A stretch of DNA of 64,000 bases from Firmicutes bacterium UBA2058. GTDB lineage: Bacteria > Bacillota > Clostridia > Tissierellales > Sedimentibacteraceae. The notes beneath the pieces are model-generated. The model was not told where the DNA came from. It was given only the letters and a program-made list of their open reading frames with translations, and ran no database searches. Location of the stretch: positions 1 to 64,000 of the forward strand of contig DDAM01000048.1 of the NCBI GenBank assembly GCA_002332905.1, in the 5' to 3' direction. Positions 34,324 to 42,019 of this stretch are shown one piece after another. The translations under genes and the position numbers were made by a program. Position 1 is the stretch's first letter, and each line of letters begins with the position of its first letter.

Positions 34324-34669
34324 ATGAAAAAACAACATAAGTATATTTGGTTTTTTGGGATTTCAGGGTTTTGACTATTTCAAAACACACAATCCATTGT
34401 CTTTATTTTGGTTTAGTTTTTTCAGTTTTTTTGCTTACTATTTCATAAATAAATTAGCAAATGAAATGCCCGATGAAAGATATATTGAAAATAGTAAAAA
34501 TGCTAAAATTAAATCAGCAATCATACCATTTTTCACTATTTTTCTTGTAGGATTCGGTTCAGGCTTATCATTTGTCACAAAGGAAACGATTATATTGGTT
34601 TGTGCATTTGGTTATGCAGCAACAATAATTTCTTATGCAATTTTGTTTTGGTATTATGATACATATTAA
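34324..34669 (+). pseudogene. DUF3796-like membrane protein with frameshift
   Basis: The ATG at 34324 follows AAGGAG and opens MKKQHKYIWFF, but this frame stops after 16 codons. Shifting the frame at a run of six T (34351-34356) gives MKKQHKYIWFLGFQGFDYF, then FFSFFAYYFINKLANEMPDE and two more hydrophobic segments, the usual DUF3796 pattern of three helices. So one T too many separates start and body. It could be a true inactivating mutation, a sequencing error, or slippage at the T run followed by GGG. The gene is followed by its XRE partner. Confidence 0.65.
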
Positions 34670-34676
34670 CTGAGGA

Positions 34677-34886
34677 GTGATTTTTATAGAGAATTTTATA
34701 TGCAATTTAAAAAAATACAGGCAACTTGCAGAACTCACTCAAGATGAGCTTGCTCAAATAGTTGGAGTTAGGAGAGAAACTATTATTAGATTAGAGTCTG
34801 CTAAATATAATCCGTCACTAAAGTTGGCTATTGATATATCAAAAGCTGTGAAAACACCGATAGAAGATATATTTATTTTTGATTAA
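34677..34886 (+). CDS. Small XRE regulator partner of DUF3796
   Basis: A roughly 65-residue helix-turn-helix protein (LAELTQDELAQIVGVRRETI, then IRLESAKYNPSLKLAIDISK) of the type that pairs with DUF3796 membrane proteins. The start is uncertain: GTG at 34677 lies inside the GAGGAG ribosome binding site, and the best-spaced codons downstream are ATA and ATT. It probably represses its own operon through the palindrome at 34260-34302. Confidence 0.78.
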   Translation: MIFIENFICNLKKYRQLAELTQDELAQIVGVRRETIIRLESAKYNPSLKLAIDISKAVKTPIEDIFIFD

Positions 34887-34895
34887 TGTCCCTAT

Positions 34896-35121
34896 TATGA
34901 GCATGATTAGCAAATTGTTATCATTTTAGATAAAAAGCGCTGAAATTCAGCGCTTTTTATACAAGAACTTATTTTTATAAGTTCCTTTTTATTACATCAT
35001 CCCTGGCATAATGTTTTTGTGTGTAAGTTAATGCTTTATGCTTACTTATATGTTACTAGTTTTGTATTATTTGCATTATGTGAATTGATTTATTTTAATT
35101 TCGTTAGCATTTTATTAGCAT
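34896..35121 (-). repeat. Intergenic repeat with groEL-like 3' end, copy 1
   Basis: The repeat contains a terminator stem (AAAAAGCGCTGAA / TTCAGCGCTTTTT, 34932-34958), a second hairpin AGAACTTAT / ATAAGTTC, then TTACATCATCCCTGGCAT (34992-35009). On the minus strand this reads ATGCCAGGGATGATG-TAA: MPGMM-stop, the usual GroEL C-terminus. To its right, GTTTTGTATTATTTGCATTA and GTTAGCATTTT are shared with copy 3. No other part of groEL is present. A plus-strand frame at 35019-35222 lies within this repeat and has no coding support. Confidence 0.6.
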
Positions 35122-35154
35122 ATCATTATTTTTTTGAAGCTACTTTAACCAGGT

Positions 35155-35331
35155 TTATCTTTCGAGTAATGAAATCGCAATTAGCGATGCTCCACATAAA
35201 AATGCAAAAGGAAACGCTCTAAAGTAAAAGGCTTCAGCTATATATCCATGGACCCAGCATTCTATAACTCCCAATAATGATAGTATAGCTACAAAATAAA
35301 ATGCATATTCAATGATTTTTTTTTTACACAT
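35155..35331 (-). CDS. 58-residue membrane protein, coupled to the secreted protein gene
   Basis: The ATG at 35331 overlaps the end of the secreted protein gene: the stop of that gene lies within AATGTGTAA, so the small frame is translationally coupled. It begins MCKKKIIEYAFYFVAILSLL and has a second hydrophobic stretch FPFAFLCGASLIAISLL ending at LER. Two membrane helices joined by a short His/Trp loop are likely. I do not recognise it. It may be an immunity or accessory partner for the secreted protein. It lies next to repeat copy 1. Confidence 0.55.
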   Translation of the reverse strand: MCKKKIIEYAFYFVAILSLLGVIECWVHGYIAEAFYFRAFPFAFLCGASLIAISLLER

Positions 35332-36031
35332 TGCTATCTACCGAATAAGATTGTACAGCTGGCTCATACCCATATTGATTTGTATATGTTGTACTTCTTA
35401 TTAGGCCATCCCAGTTAGAATGAAGCTCTTCAATTATTGTTAAAGTATGCTTGTGATATCCGGTTTTATAATAAAATGTCCTTGTGTTATAGTTGTTATT
35501 AGGACCACTTAAAGTAATAGTAATTCTTTTTGAATATGTACCTGATAAACTTAATGAAAAATCTGCCTTTAGGGCATTATTTACAGAAGATTGGCTTCCA
35601 GAAGGTACTATTCCTGCTTTTGCACTAATAGAAACTTGTTTTTCAACAGATTCTTCGTAAGTTTCTCCACGGGCAATACTTCTTACAAAGTATGGGTTAG
35701 ACATATTTACCCATGAACTTACAATTCCATTATCAATGATTTTCCACTCTGTCCACTCTCGGTAATCGTATGGTTCTATCTTATCAGCACTTTGTTGTCG
35801 ACGAATACACCCTAATAATGTCTGAGTTTTTCCATCATATTCATAACTTACTGGGTCATTATAACGAATATATTCATATGTAATTCCATCATCTCCAATA
35901 AATGTAGTTACATTACTAATTTGGTTCACATTCTGATCAATAATGTCTATATTATCTTCCGCCAAAGCTGTTGCACCTAATGAAAGTGTTAAAACTGTTG
36001 CTAATATAAAACTAATAATTTTTTTATACAT
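35324..36031 (-). CDS. Secreted protein of unknown function
   Basis: A 235-residue protein with a clear signal peptide (residues 1-25, IISFILATVLTLSLGATALA before AED). The mature part is rich in Tyr, Thr and Ser with beta-forming stretches (DFSLSLSGTYSKRITITLSG; FYYKTGYHKHTLTIIEELHS), without cysteines beyond one. I do not recognise the family. AGGAGGAAA precedes the ATG. It shares strand and region with another secreted protein and a sigma/anti-sigma pair, so it is probably part of their regulon, and it overlaps a small membrane protein gene. Confidence 0.7.
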   Translation of the reverse strand: MYKKIISFILATVLTLSLGATALAEDNIDIIDQNVNQISNVTTFIGDDGITYEYIRYNDPVSYEYDGKTQTLLGCIRRQQSADKIEPYDYREWTEWKIIDNGIVSSWVNMSNPYFVRSIARGETYEESVEKQVSISAKAGIVPSGSQSSVNNALKADFSLSLSGTYSKRITITLSGPNNNYNTRTFYYKTGYHKHTLTIIEELHSNWDGLIRSTTYTNQYGYEPAVQSYSVDSNV

Positions 36032-36128
36032 ATCTTTTCCTCCTAAATTTGGATTAAATTAAATAAATAATTATTAAAAGACATTTAATAATTTTTTTAA
36101 ATTATACTATTAAATTTATCTTCTACTA

Positions 36129-36557
36129 TTAATACTTTACTTCATTGCTAAAAATAATTCTTGTTTCTGCATCAGTTCCACTATATGCTTCAAATGTTGC
36201 CTTTACTCTATACGTATAACCCTTAGATACATATGCCATTTCTGATAAGCTTGCACGATAAGAATTACTAGCTGTTGTATATGTTTTTATTGTCTTCCAA
36301 CTTGTTCCATTATATTGTTGTAATTCAGCAGTAATACATACCTTAGTAGTGGTAGTCTGATAACCATATATAGAACAATCTACAGCAGCTTTACTATTTG
36401 AATCAATGTATATATCACTAGTAGCTCTTGAGATATAATCCATATATGGTACAATATCATGATTATTATACGAAGATACTTCTGATGCAAAAGCTTGATT
36501 TGCACCTACTAATATGATAAACGTTAATAGAATTATTCCTAAACATCTTCTAATCAT
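36129..36557 (-). CDS. Secreted DUF6147-like protein
   Basis: A 142-residue exported protein: signal peptide RRCLGIILLTFIILVGANQAFA, then a single beta-sandwich-like domain with VDCSIYGYQTTTTKVCITAE, LQQYNGTSWKTIKTYT and a closing YVSKGYTYRVKATFEAYSG. This resembles the DUF6147 family, which occurs near ECF-type sigma factors in Clostridia. The ATG at 36557 lies behind GGAGGTGA; earlier in-frame starts have no site. The assignment to DUF6147 is by pattern memory. It follows the anti-sigma-like gene and is probably expressed under that system. Confidence 0.65.
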   Translation of the reverse strand: MIRRCLGIILLTFIILVGANQAFASEVSSYNNHDIVPYMDYISRATSDIYIDSNSKAAVDCSIYGYQTTTTKVCITAELQQYNGTSWKTIKTYTTASNSYRASLSEMAYVSKGYTYRVKATFEAYSGTDAETRIIFSNEVKY

Positions 36558-36630
36558 AAAATCACCTCCTCTCTCGTTACTACTATATAAACGAATCAAA
36601 AAGGTGATTTGTGACAACATTATTATTAAT

Positions 36631-37320
36631 TTATTTATTTTTTTTAATTATGCTTTTTGTCATTAATAAAAGCTCTTGTTTTTCAATATCCCCTATCAAA
36701 ACATATGTATATAATTCATCATACCAATACACTTGGTATATTCCTTTGTTTTCTAAAACACTTACTTCTTGATTTGAAATTTTAATATATTCTATTACAC
36801 TATTTTCTGTATCAACAATTATACTATTTGATGAAATTAGTTTTTGCTCATATATTATTTCTTTTTTATCATTGTCTTGATAAAAAATCCTTTGTACATA
36901 TTCAGTAATTCGTTTTTCTACAATATCATATCCTTTAGGTATATAATCTGATTCTATTGGTATCAATTTCTCATTTATCAGTTCATTATCATTTTCAAAA
37001 ATATAAGATGTAATTTCATCCCATACTTCAGTTATAATTTCAAAAAATCTTATACGAAATGCTTCTACACTCATTGTAGTTGTCAATGCTACACATAATA
37101 ATATTAGTATTATCATTGCTGTACGCTTTGCGTAATTATTAAATTTCACAAAATATCTAGCAACCCTTTCTCTCTTGACTACTTTATCCATCTTGGACAA
37201 AAATTTATCTGAAAATTCATATACAATACTACATTCATCAGGCAAATTATTAATCATTAGTTCTACCGAATTATTAACATATTTATATAAAAATTTATCA
37301 TCAACAATAATTTTACTCAT
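36631..37320 (-). CDS. Anti-sigma-like membrane protein (DUF4367-type)
   Basis: A 229-residue protein with a cytoplasmic N-terminal part of about 70 residues, one membrane helix (TAMIILILLCVALTTTMSV, about 67-85) and an extracytoplasmic domain with YIPKGYDIVEK, typical of DUF4367 anti-sigma proteins. The internal ATG at 37320 overlaps the end of the sigma factor gene and has GGGG nine bases upstream. It would hold the sigma factor inactive and release it on an envelope signal. Confidence 0.78.
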   Translation of the reverse strand: MSKIIVDDKFLYKYVNNSVELMINNLPDECSIVYEFSDKFLSKMDKVVKRERVARYFVKFNNYAKRTAMIILILLCVALTTTMSVEAFRIRFFEIITEVWDEITSYIFENDNELINEKLIPIESDYIPKGYDIVEKRITEYVQRIFYQDNDKKEIIYEQKLISSNSIIVDTENSVIEYIKISNQEVSVLENKGIYQVYWYDELYTYVLIGDIEKQELLLMTKSIIKKNK

Positions 37321-37852
37321 ATACATTTACCCCAATATTTTTTAAATCAATTTCTAACATCTGCTTAGCGCGAGATATTCTTTTTCTTACATTTACCTCT
37401 GACAACTTCAAAATATCAGCTATCTCTCTATTGCTATACCCCTGATAATATTTAAGCATTAGTACAGTTGAATAACTAATAGGTAATTTAAGAATTAGCA
37501 TTTCAATACTGTTTTCTGTGTTGTTTTCTATTTCATTAATATTTTCTACATATAATTCTATTTCATTATATGATACACTGTTATTCTTTTTTCTCTTTCT
37601 ATAAAAATCAATAGCTATATTTTGTACTATTATAACGATAAACGCCTTTGTTTTGTGACAATTTACTTCTCCTATTTTTTCAAGATTATTTATTATTCGC
37701 ATAAACGCTTCATGTACAACATCTTCTGATAAGTGCTCATCATTTAACACCTTATTAGCAACATAAAACATAATTTTTCTATATGATAAGTACAGCATCT
37801 CAAACTTGCTTTTATCCTCTTCAGACTCTATCATTGATAAATATATTAACAT
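37313..37852 (-). CDS. ECF-type RNA polymerase sigma factor
   Basis: A 179-residue sigma factor with region 2 (MLYLSYRKIMFYVANKVLND, then LSEDVVHEAFMRIINNLEKI) and region 4 (LPISYSTVLMLKYYQGYSNR, then EIADILKLSEVNVRKRISRA). It lacks regions 1 and 3, as usual for extracytoplasmic-function sigma factors. The ATG at 37852 has AAAGGGGA upstream. It overlaps the anti-sigma gene by a few bases. It probably controls this cluster, including the two secreted proteins. Confidence 0.92.
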   Translation of the reverse strand: MLIYLSMIESEEDKSKFEMLYLSYRKIMFYVANKVLNDEHLSEDVVHEAFMRIINNLEKIGEVNCHKTKAFIVIIVQNIAIDFYRKRKKNNSVSYNEIELYVENINEIENNTENSIEMLILKLPISYSTVLMLKYYQGYSNREIADILKLSEVNVRKRISRAKQMLEIDLKNIGVNVYE

Positions 37853-37927
37853 GAACTTATCCCCTTTAAATAATATATATTAATACTTACCTTCCCACTT
37901 AATTATATAATATTTTGTTATTTTTTT

Positions 37928-37953
37928 CCATAACAAAAACTGTATTGTTATGG
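37928..37953. promoter_or_regulatory. Inverted repeat upstream of the sigma factor gene
   Basis: CCATAACA and TGTTATGG flank 10 bp at the expected promoter position of the sigma gene. It may be a regulator site or part of an autoregulated promoter. The rest of the gap from 37954 to 38159 holds a fragment TAGTTTTGTATTGTTTGCAT (37963-37982) that also occurs in repeat copies 1 and 3; I see no gene there. Confidence 0.45.
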
Positions 37954-38159
37954 AAACATAGTTTTGTATTGTTTGCATTATGTGAATTTACTGACATAAC
38001 TAAAGACACCAAAGACTTTTTTCTAAACGGTAAAATAATTTAAATTTACTTTTTATATTTTGCGATATAGAGAAGTAAAAAATAGAATTTATACAAATAA
38101 TATAAATTTAAAAATACAAATCAATGTATCTGTTAATATTACTTTACTGCATTGATTAT

Positions 38160-38289
38160 TGTTAGCAAAATGTTATCATGTTAATTTTAGACACAAAAAA
38201 CCGCTGAATCTCAGCGGTTTTTATCATTACTACATCATTCCTAGTATTGTGTATTTGTTTTCAAGTAGTGCTTTATGTTAACTTATATA
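38160..38289 (-). repeat. Intergenic repeat with groEL-like 3' end, copy 2 (decayed)
   Basis: AGCAAAATGTTATCAT matches copy 1. The terminator stem is AAAAAACCGCTGA / TCAGCGGTTTTT (38195-38222). TACATCATTCCTAGTAT (38231-38247) is the degraded counterpart of the MPGMM-stop sequence, followed by the shared TTTATGTTAACTTATAT. It lies directly after the S8 protease gene and would end its transcription. Confidence 0.6.
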
Positions 38290-38295
38290 TTTTTT

Positions 38296-41200
38296 TTACT
38301 CTACTTGCATGTTAAATTCTATAAATGGTAACAAGCTATTCATCTCATCTATATTATCCCAAACAAATAACTTTAGCTTATATATTCCGGTTTCAGGTAT
38401 CTTGACAGAAGTTGTTAAGTATCCTACTTTACCAGAATTTATGTTTTTTTCTACTGCTGTAGAGTTTATTAATCTATTATCTTTATCAAATAAACATACT
38501 ATAAGTGTTACATCTTCATTTTCTTTACTAAAATTTAAAGCTTTTATTTTAGCTATAAAATTTTCACCACTTTTAATATTTTTTACTTCAGTTAAGTTTT
38601 GAACAACCATATTTTCAGCTGAAGTTATTCCACTACCTACAACTACACTTATACCATTTATATCTAATAATTTACCATTTGCATCGACTGCTTTGACAAA
38701 TATACGATATACTCCGTTATTTAAAAGCTGTTTTATTGTATAATGCATATCTTTAGAGCTACCCACAATATTACTAAATGAATTTATACATATTTCATAA
38801 TGATCTACTCTACTTTTATCGAGTCCATCCTTTATCTGATAATTAACTATTATATCTTCTCCCAAATTATAATTTTCATTATCAGTTTTTATATCTATAT
38901 ACGACTTAGGGCTATATACTACATATGCTTTACCTGCTGACATATTATCTGCATGGTCTGTTACTCCTATATCAATTGTATAGTTTAATTTTTTATTTTC
39001 ATCAGGAAGCTTCAAAAACATTTTATATTTTCCACTCTCGTTTTTTTCCAGATTAAATATACTATTATCTTTATCATCAACATACTTCTTACCGTCTATT
39101 AAAAACAGAAAATTTTCAATATTTGAATCAACTATACCATTATCTTTAGCTTCAAGTTCAAGCACACACTCATTTGAATCAGTAAAAAATATTTCAGATT
39201 TAATTGTAGGTGGAGTTTTATCTATTTTAAGTGGAAAAGTTGTAATTTGTTCCTTTGCATTTTCATAATCAGCTTTAGCTCTAATATTAACATAATATTG
39301 ACCTTCTTCGATTATTTTTTTATGTCCCAAACTTTTATCATAAACTCCACCTTCCCACAACCAGTCAAAATTAACCTTAGCTGATATTTGTTGCTCTAAA
39401 ACAATCTCTTTTCTCATTTTTTCTTTATCTTCAAGCACTTTAATAATTTCCCCATTTTCATTGGTTATGTCTATTTTTATCTCCTTAGCATTTCTAAGCA
39501 ATGAAAACTGAGGTAAAACATTACAATTAGATTTTTTATCTTCTGGATTTATAGCAAAATATTCCGGATTTATATCTTTACCACCTAATTGATATGTCTT
39601 ATATCCAAATGTACTTTGCTTTGCAGTCACCAAAGTAGTTTCACCATAAACTGAATTTCCCTCATGTTTTGGAGTATCTACTATTTGCAAACTACCCCAA
39701 TCACCGTAAAATCCTAAAAATGGAATAACTAATTCTGGAACACTATCTTCCACTGGCACAAATCTAATAAACCCCTCAATAAAATCATTTATGCTTACAT
39801 CACTTCCTAACATTAATTCACCAGCAATTTGAGTAGTTTGTCCAGCCTTTGCCGTAATCTCACTCTTGTCAAATTTTAAATTTGATTTATTTTTTCCTAT
39901 GATTTCTATTCTATAAGTTATATCCTTATCACCATAGTTTCTTAAAGTTAATGGTATATCAGTTATATGTCCAATTTCTTTTAATGCTATTGATGGTTTA
40001 GAATAGTATGTTACCGAAACTTTATTTTCTAATGTCTTTTTAGCATTTACCAATCCTGCTCCTTGCAATCTAGGAGAATATGGTACACCTAATTTATCAT
40101 ACTGCACCTCACTAGTATTCATCAACATTGTTTTTACAAAATTAACCTTTTGTGATGGTTCATCAAACGTTATATTTAGGCTATCTAAATGCTGTAAATA
40201 TAACAGCATTATACCAGCTGTATTAGGAGCAGCCATTGATGTTCCTGTCATTGATTTATACTTATTATCATTGACAGTAGACCATACATTTCCTCCAATT
40301 GATGTAACATCCGGTTTCAAATCTAAATTAGGAGTTGGGCCCCAAGATGAATAATATGACATTTTACCTGAATCTAAGTTAGAAACTTCCATTTCTTTTC
40401 CATTAAAAGAAACTTTTAATCCTTTTTCTATATTTTCCTTTAATTTGACACCATCAGAATTTTTTATAACCATAGTCGGAATCTTAACCTTTGAATCTGT
40501 TGAAATATAATTTAAATAGCTTTCATCATCATCAGAATTATATATAATCGCTCCTACCGCACCTTTGGCTTGAACATTAAGCTTTTTATCTTTAAACTCA
40601 ATTTCACCTCTCTTAATTAGTGCTATCTTACCAGTTAGATCCTTTCCCTCTAAATCTTCTACTCTAGCTAGTCCACAATCAACTAGTTCATATTCACCTT
40701 TTAGAACTATTGGATCAAAATCTGATAAAACATATGCTATTGTTTCTATACTTGTACCTATTTTAGCAGTCAATCCATATGTAACTCTAATACTGTTTTC
40801 AAGTGAGGCAACTTGAATAGTTCCATTTGCAAGCCCCGGTGCTCCAACAGTTCCGTTGTCAATAACACCATCATTTTGCATAGGATAATTAGAATATGCA
40901 GAATTACCAGCTGCCGAAACAACTATTACACCTTCATTAATAGCTGCCTGTATCGCTTTTTGCTGTCCCTCACTGGGATCTTGAAATCCTGCGGTTACAC
41001 AAAAACTCATATTTATTACATCAGCGCCATATGCAACTGAGTCTTCAATTGCAGCTATAATATCAGACTCTTCTGCTCCTAATTTTTTAGGATCGTTTGA
41101 GAAAATTTTCATCGCCAGTATTTGACACTCTGGAGCGACTCCTCTAACACCTTTATTGAGTTCTATTTCTTCTTCACTTTGACAATTAGCACCTATTATA

Positions 41201-41997
41201 CCTGCTACATGCATTCCATGACAATAATCTATATTTTCAACTACTGTATCCCTTATATTATCATTTTTATCTGCATAGTTGTAGCCAAAAGGAATTTTAT
41301 CACTAAACCATTTCCCTCTTTTTGAAAGTTGCTTATCTCTAATTTTATTTATTTCTATTTGGTTTAACTTAATCTTGCTGTTATCCGATACCCTCATATC
41401 CTTATGAGTATAATCAACACCTGAATCAATTACAGCAACAACTTTACCCGTACCATCATATCCATAATCCTGCCACACTTTTGATATTTGTGTCATTTTA
41501 ACGGCATTTTTTGAGTCTTTATAATATTTCTTAGAAAGTTCTACCTTTTTAATACCATGTATTTCTTCTATTTTATTTTTATCTCCATATTTTGTCTCAA
41601 CACTAAATCCATTAATTAAAAGTGTATACTGATTACTAATTACTGCATTAGGATTAATCTTCTTAATTTCCTCTATGTAATAATTTTGTGACTCTTTTAT
41701 TTTATTCATCATTACTTCATCAGATGCAATATCAGATAATTCTTTGCCATTAGACAAATCAACCGCTGAATTTTCATCGATTTCTATAATAAAAGTCACT
41801 ATTTCATCAGCTGCTGGACTTTCATTTTCTTTTTCTATTAAATTTCCTTCTTTTTCTCTTGCTTCATCCAATGTACTTCTAAAAATATCTAAAACATTAT
41901 TTTCTTCAGCATATGCATTTATTCCTTCAGAAAAAGGTGAAATAAACATTGAAAAAAACAAAAGAAGTGATAATACTATACTAAAAATTCTTTTCAA
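38296..41997 (-). CDS. Large secreted subtilisin-like (S8) protease
   Basis: A 1233-residue exported protease: signal peptide about 1-30, a propeptide about 60-160, then the catalytic triad Asp191 (AVIDSGVDYTHKD), His260 (CHGMHVAGIIGA) and Ser587 (MTGTSMAAPNTAG). A PA (protease-associated) domain is inserted at about 425-545. Several beta-sandwich domains follow, and no LPXTG anchor is seen. The layout resembles lactocepin/C5a-peptidase enzymes that digest proteins for nutrition. It uses a TTG start eight bases after GGAGGT. It is the last gene of a minus-strand run with the LRR and SLH genes behind an Opp transporter. Its C-terminus (LFVWDNIDEMNSLLPFIEF) matches the N-terminal module of the LRR protein. 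Confidence 0.92.
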   Translation of the reverse strand: MKRIFSIVLSLLLFFSMFISPFSEGINAYAEENNVLDIFRSTLDEAREKEGNLIEKENESPAADEIVTFIIEIDENSAVDLSNGKELSDIASDEVMMNKIKESQNYYIEEIKKINPNAVISNQYTLLINGFSVETKYGDKNKIEEIHGIKKVELSKKYYKDSKNAVKMTQISKVWQDYGYDGTGKVVAVIDSGVDYTHKDMRVSDNSKIKLNQIEINKIRDKQLSKRGKWFSDKIPFGYNYADKNDNIRDTVVENIDYCHGMHVAGIIGANCQSEEEIELNKGVRGVAPECQILAMKIFSNDPKKLGAEESDIIAAIEDSVAYGADVINMSFCVTAGFQDPSEGQQKAIQAAINEGVIVVSAAGNSAYSNYPMQNDGVIDNGTVGAPGLANGTIQVASLENSIRVTYGLTAKIGTSIETIAYVLSDFDPIVLKGEYELVDCGLARVEDLEGKDLTGKIALIKRGEIEFKDKKLNVQAKGAVGAIIYNSDDDESYLNYISTDSKVKIPTMVIKNSDGVKLKENIEKGLKVSFNGKEMEVSNLDSGKMSYYSSWGPTPNLDLKPDVTSIGGNVWSTVNDNKYKSMTGTSMAAPNTAGIMLLYLQHLDSLNITFDEPSQKVNFVKTMLMNTSEVQYDKLGVPYSPRLQGAGLVNAKKTLENKVSVTYYSKPSIALKEIGHITDIPLTLRNYGDKDITYRIEIIGKNKSNLKFDKSEITAKAGQTTQIAGELMLGSDVSINDFIEGFIRFVPVEDSVPELVIPFLGFYGDWGSLQIVDTPKHEGNSVYGETTLVTAKQSTFGYKTYQLGGKDINPEYFAINPEDKKSNCNVLPQFSLLRNAKEIKIDITNENGEIIKVLEDKEKMRKEIVLEQQISAKVNFDWLWEGGVYDKSLGHKKIIEEGQYYVNIRAKADYENAKEQITTFPLKIDKTPPTIKSEIFFTDSNECVLELEAKDNGIVDSNIENFLFLIDGKKYVDDKDNSIFNLEKNESGKYKMFLKLPDENKKLNYTIDIGVTDHADNMSAGKAYVVYSPKSYIDIKTDNENYNLGEDIIVNYQIKDGLDKSRVDHYEICINSFSNIVGSSKDMHYTIKQLLNNGVYRIFVKAVDANGKLLDINGISVVVGSGITSAENMVVQNLTEVKNIKSGENFIAKIKALNFSKENEDVTLIVCLFDKDNRLINSTAVEKNINSGKVGYLTTSVKIPETGIYKLKLFVWDNIDEMNSLLPFIEFNMQVE

Positions 41998-42019
41998 ATC
42001 TCATTACCTCCAATATGCT

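Noticed and set aside
35019..35222. A 67-codon plus-strand frame
   Set aside because: It lies in repeat copy 1 and overlaps the coupled 58-residue minus-strand gene; part of the same DNA is repeated at copy 3 without a conserved frame.
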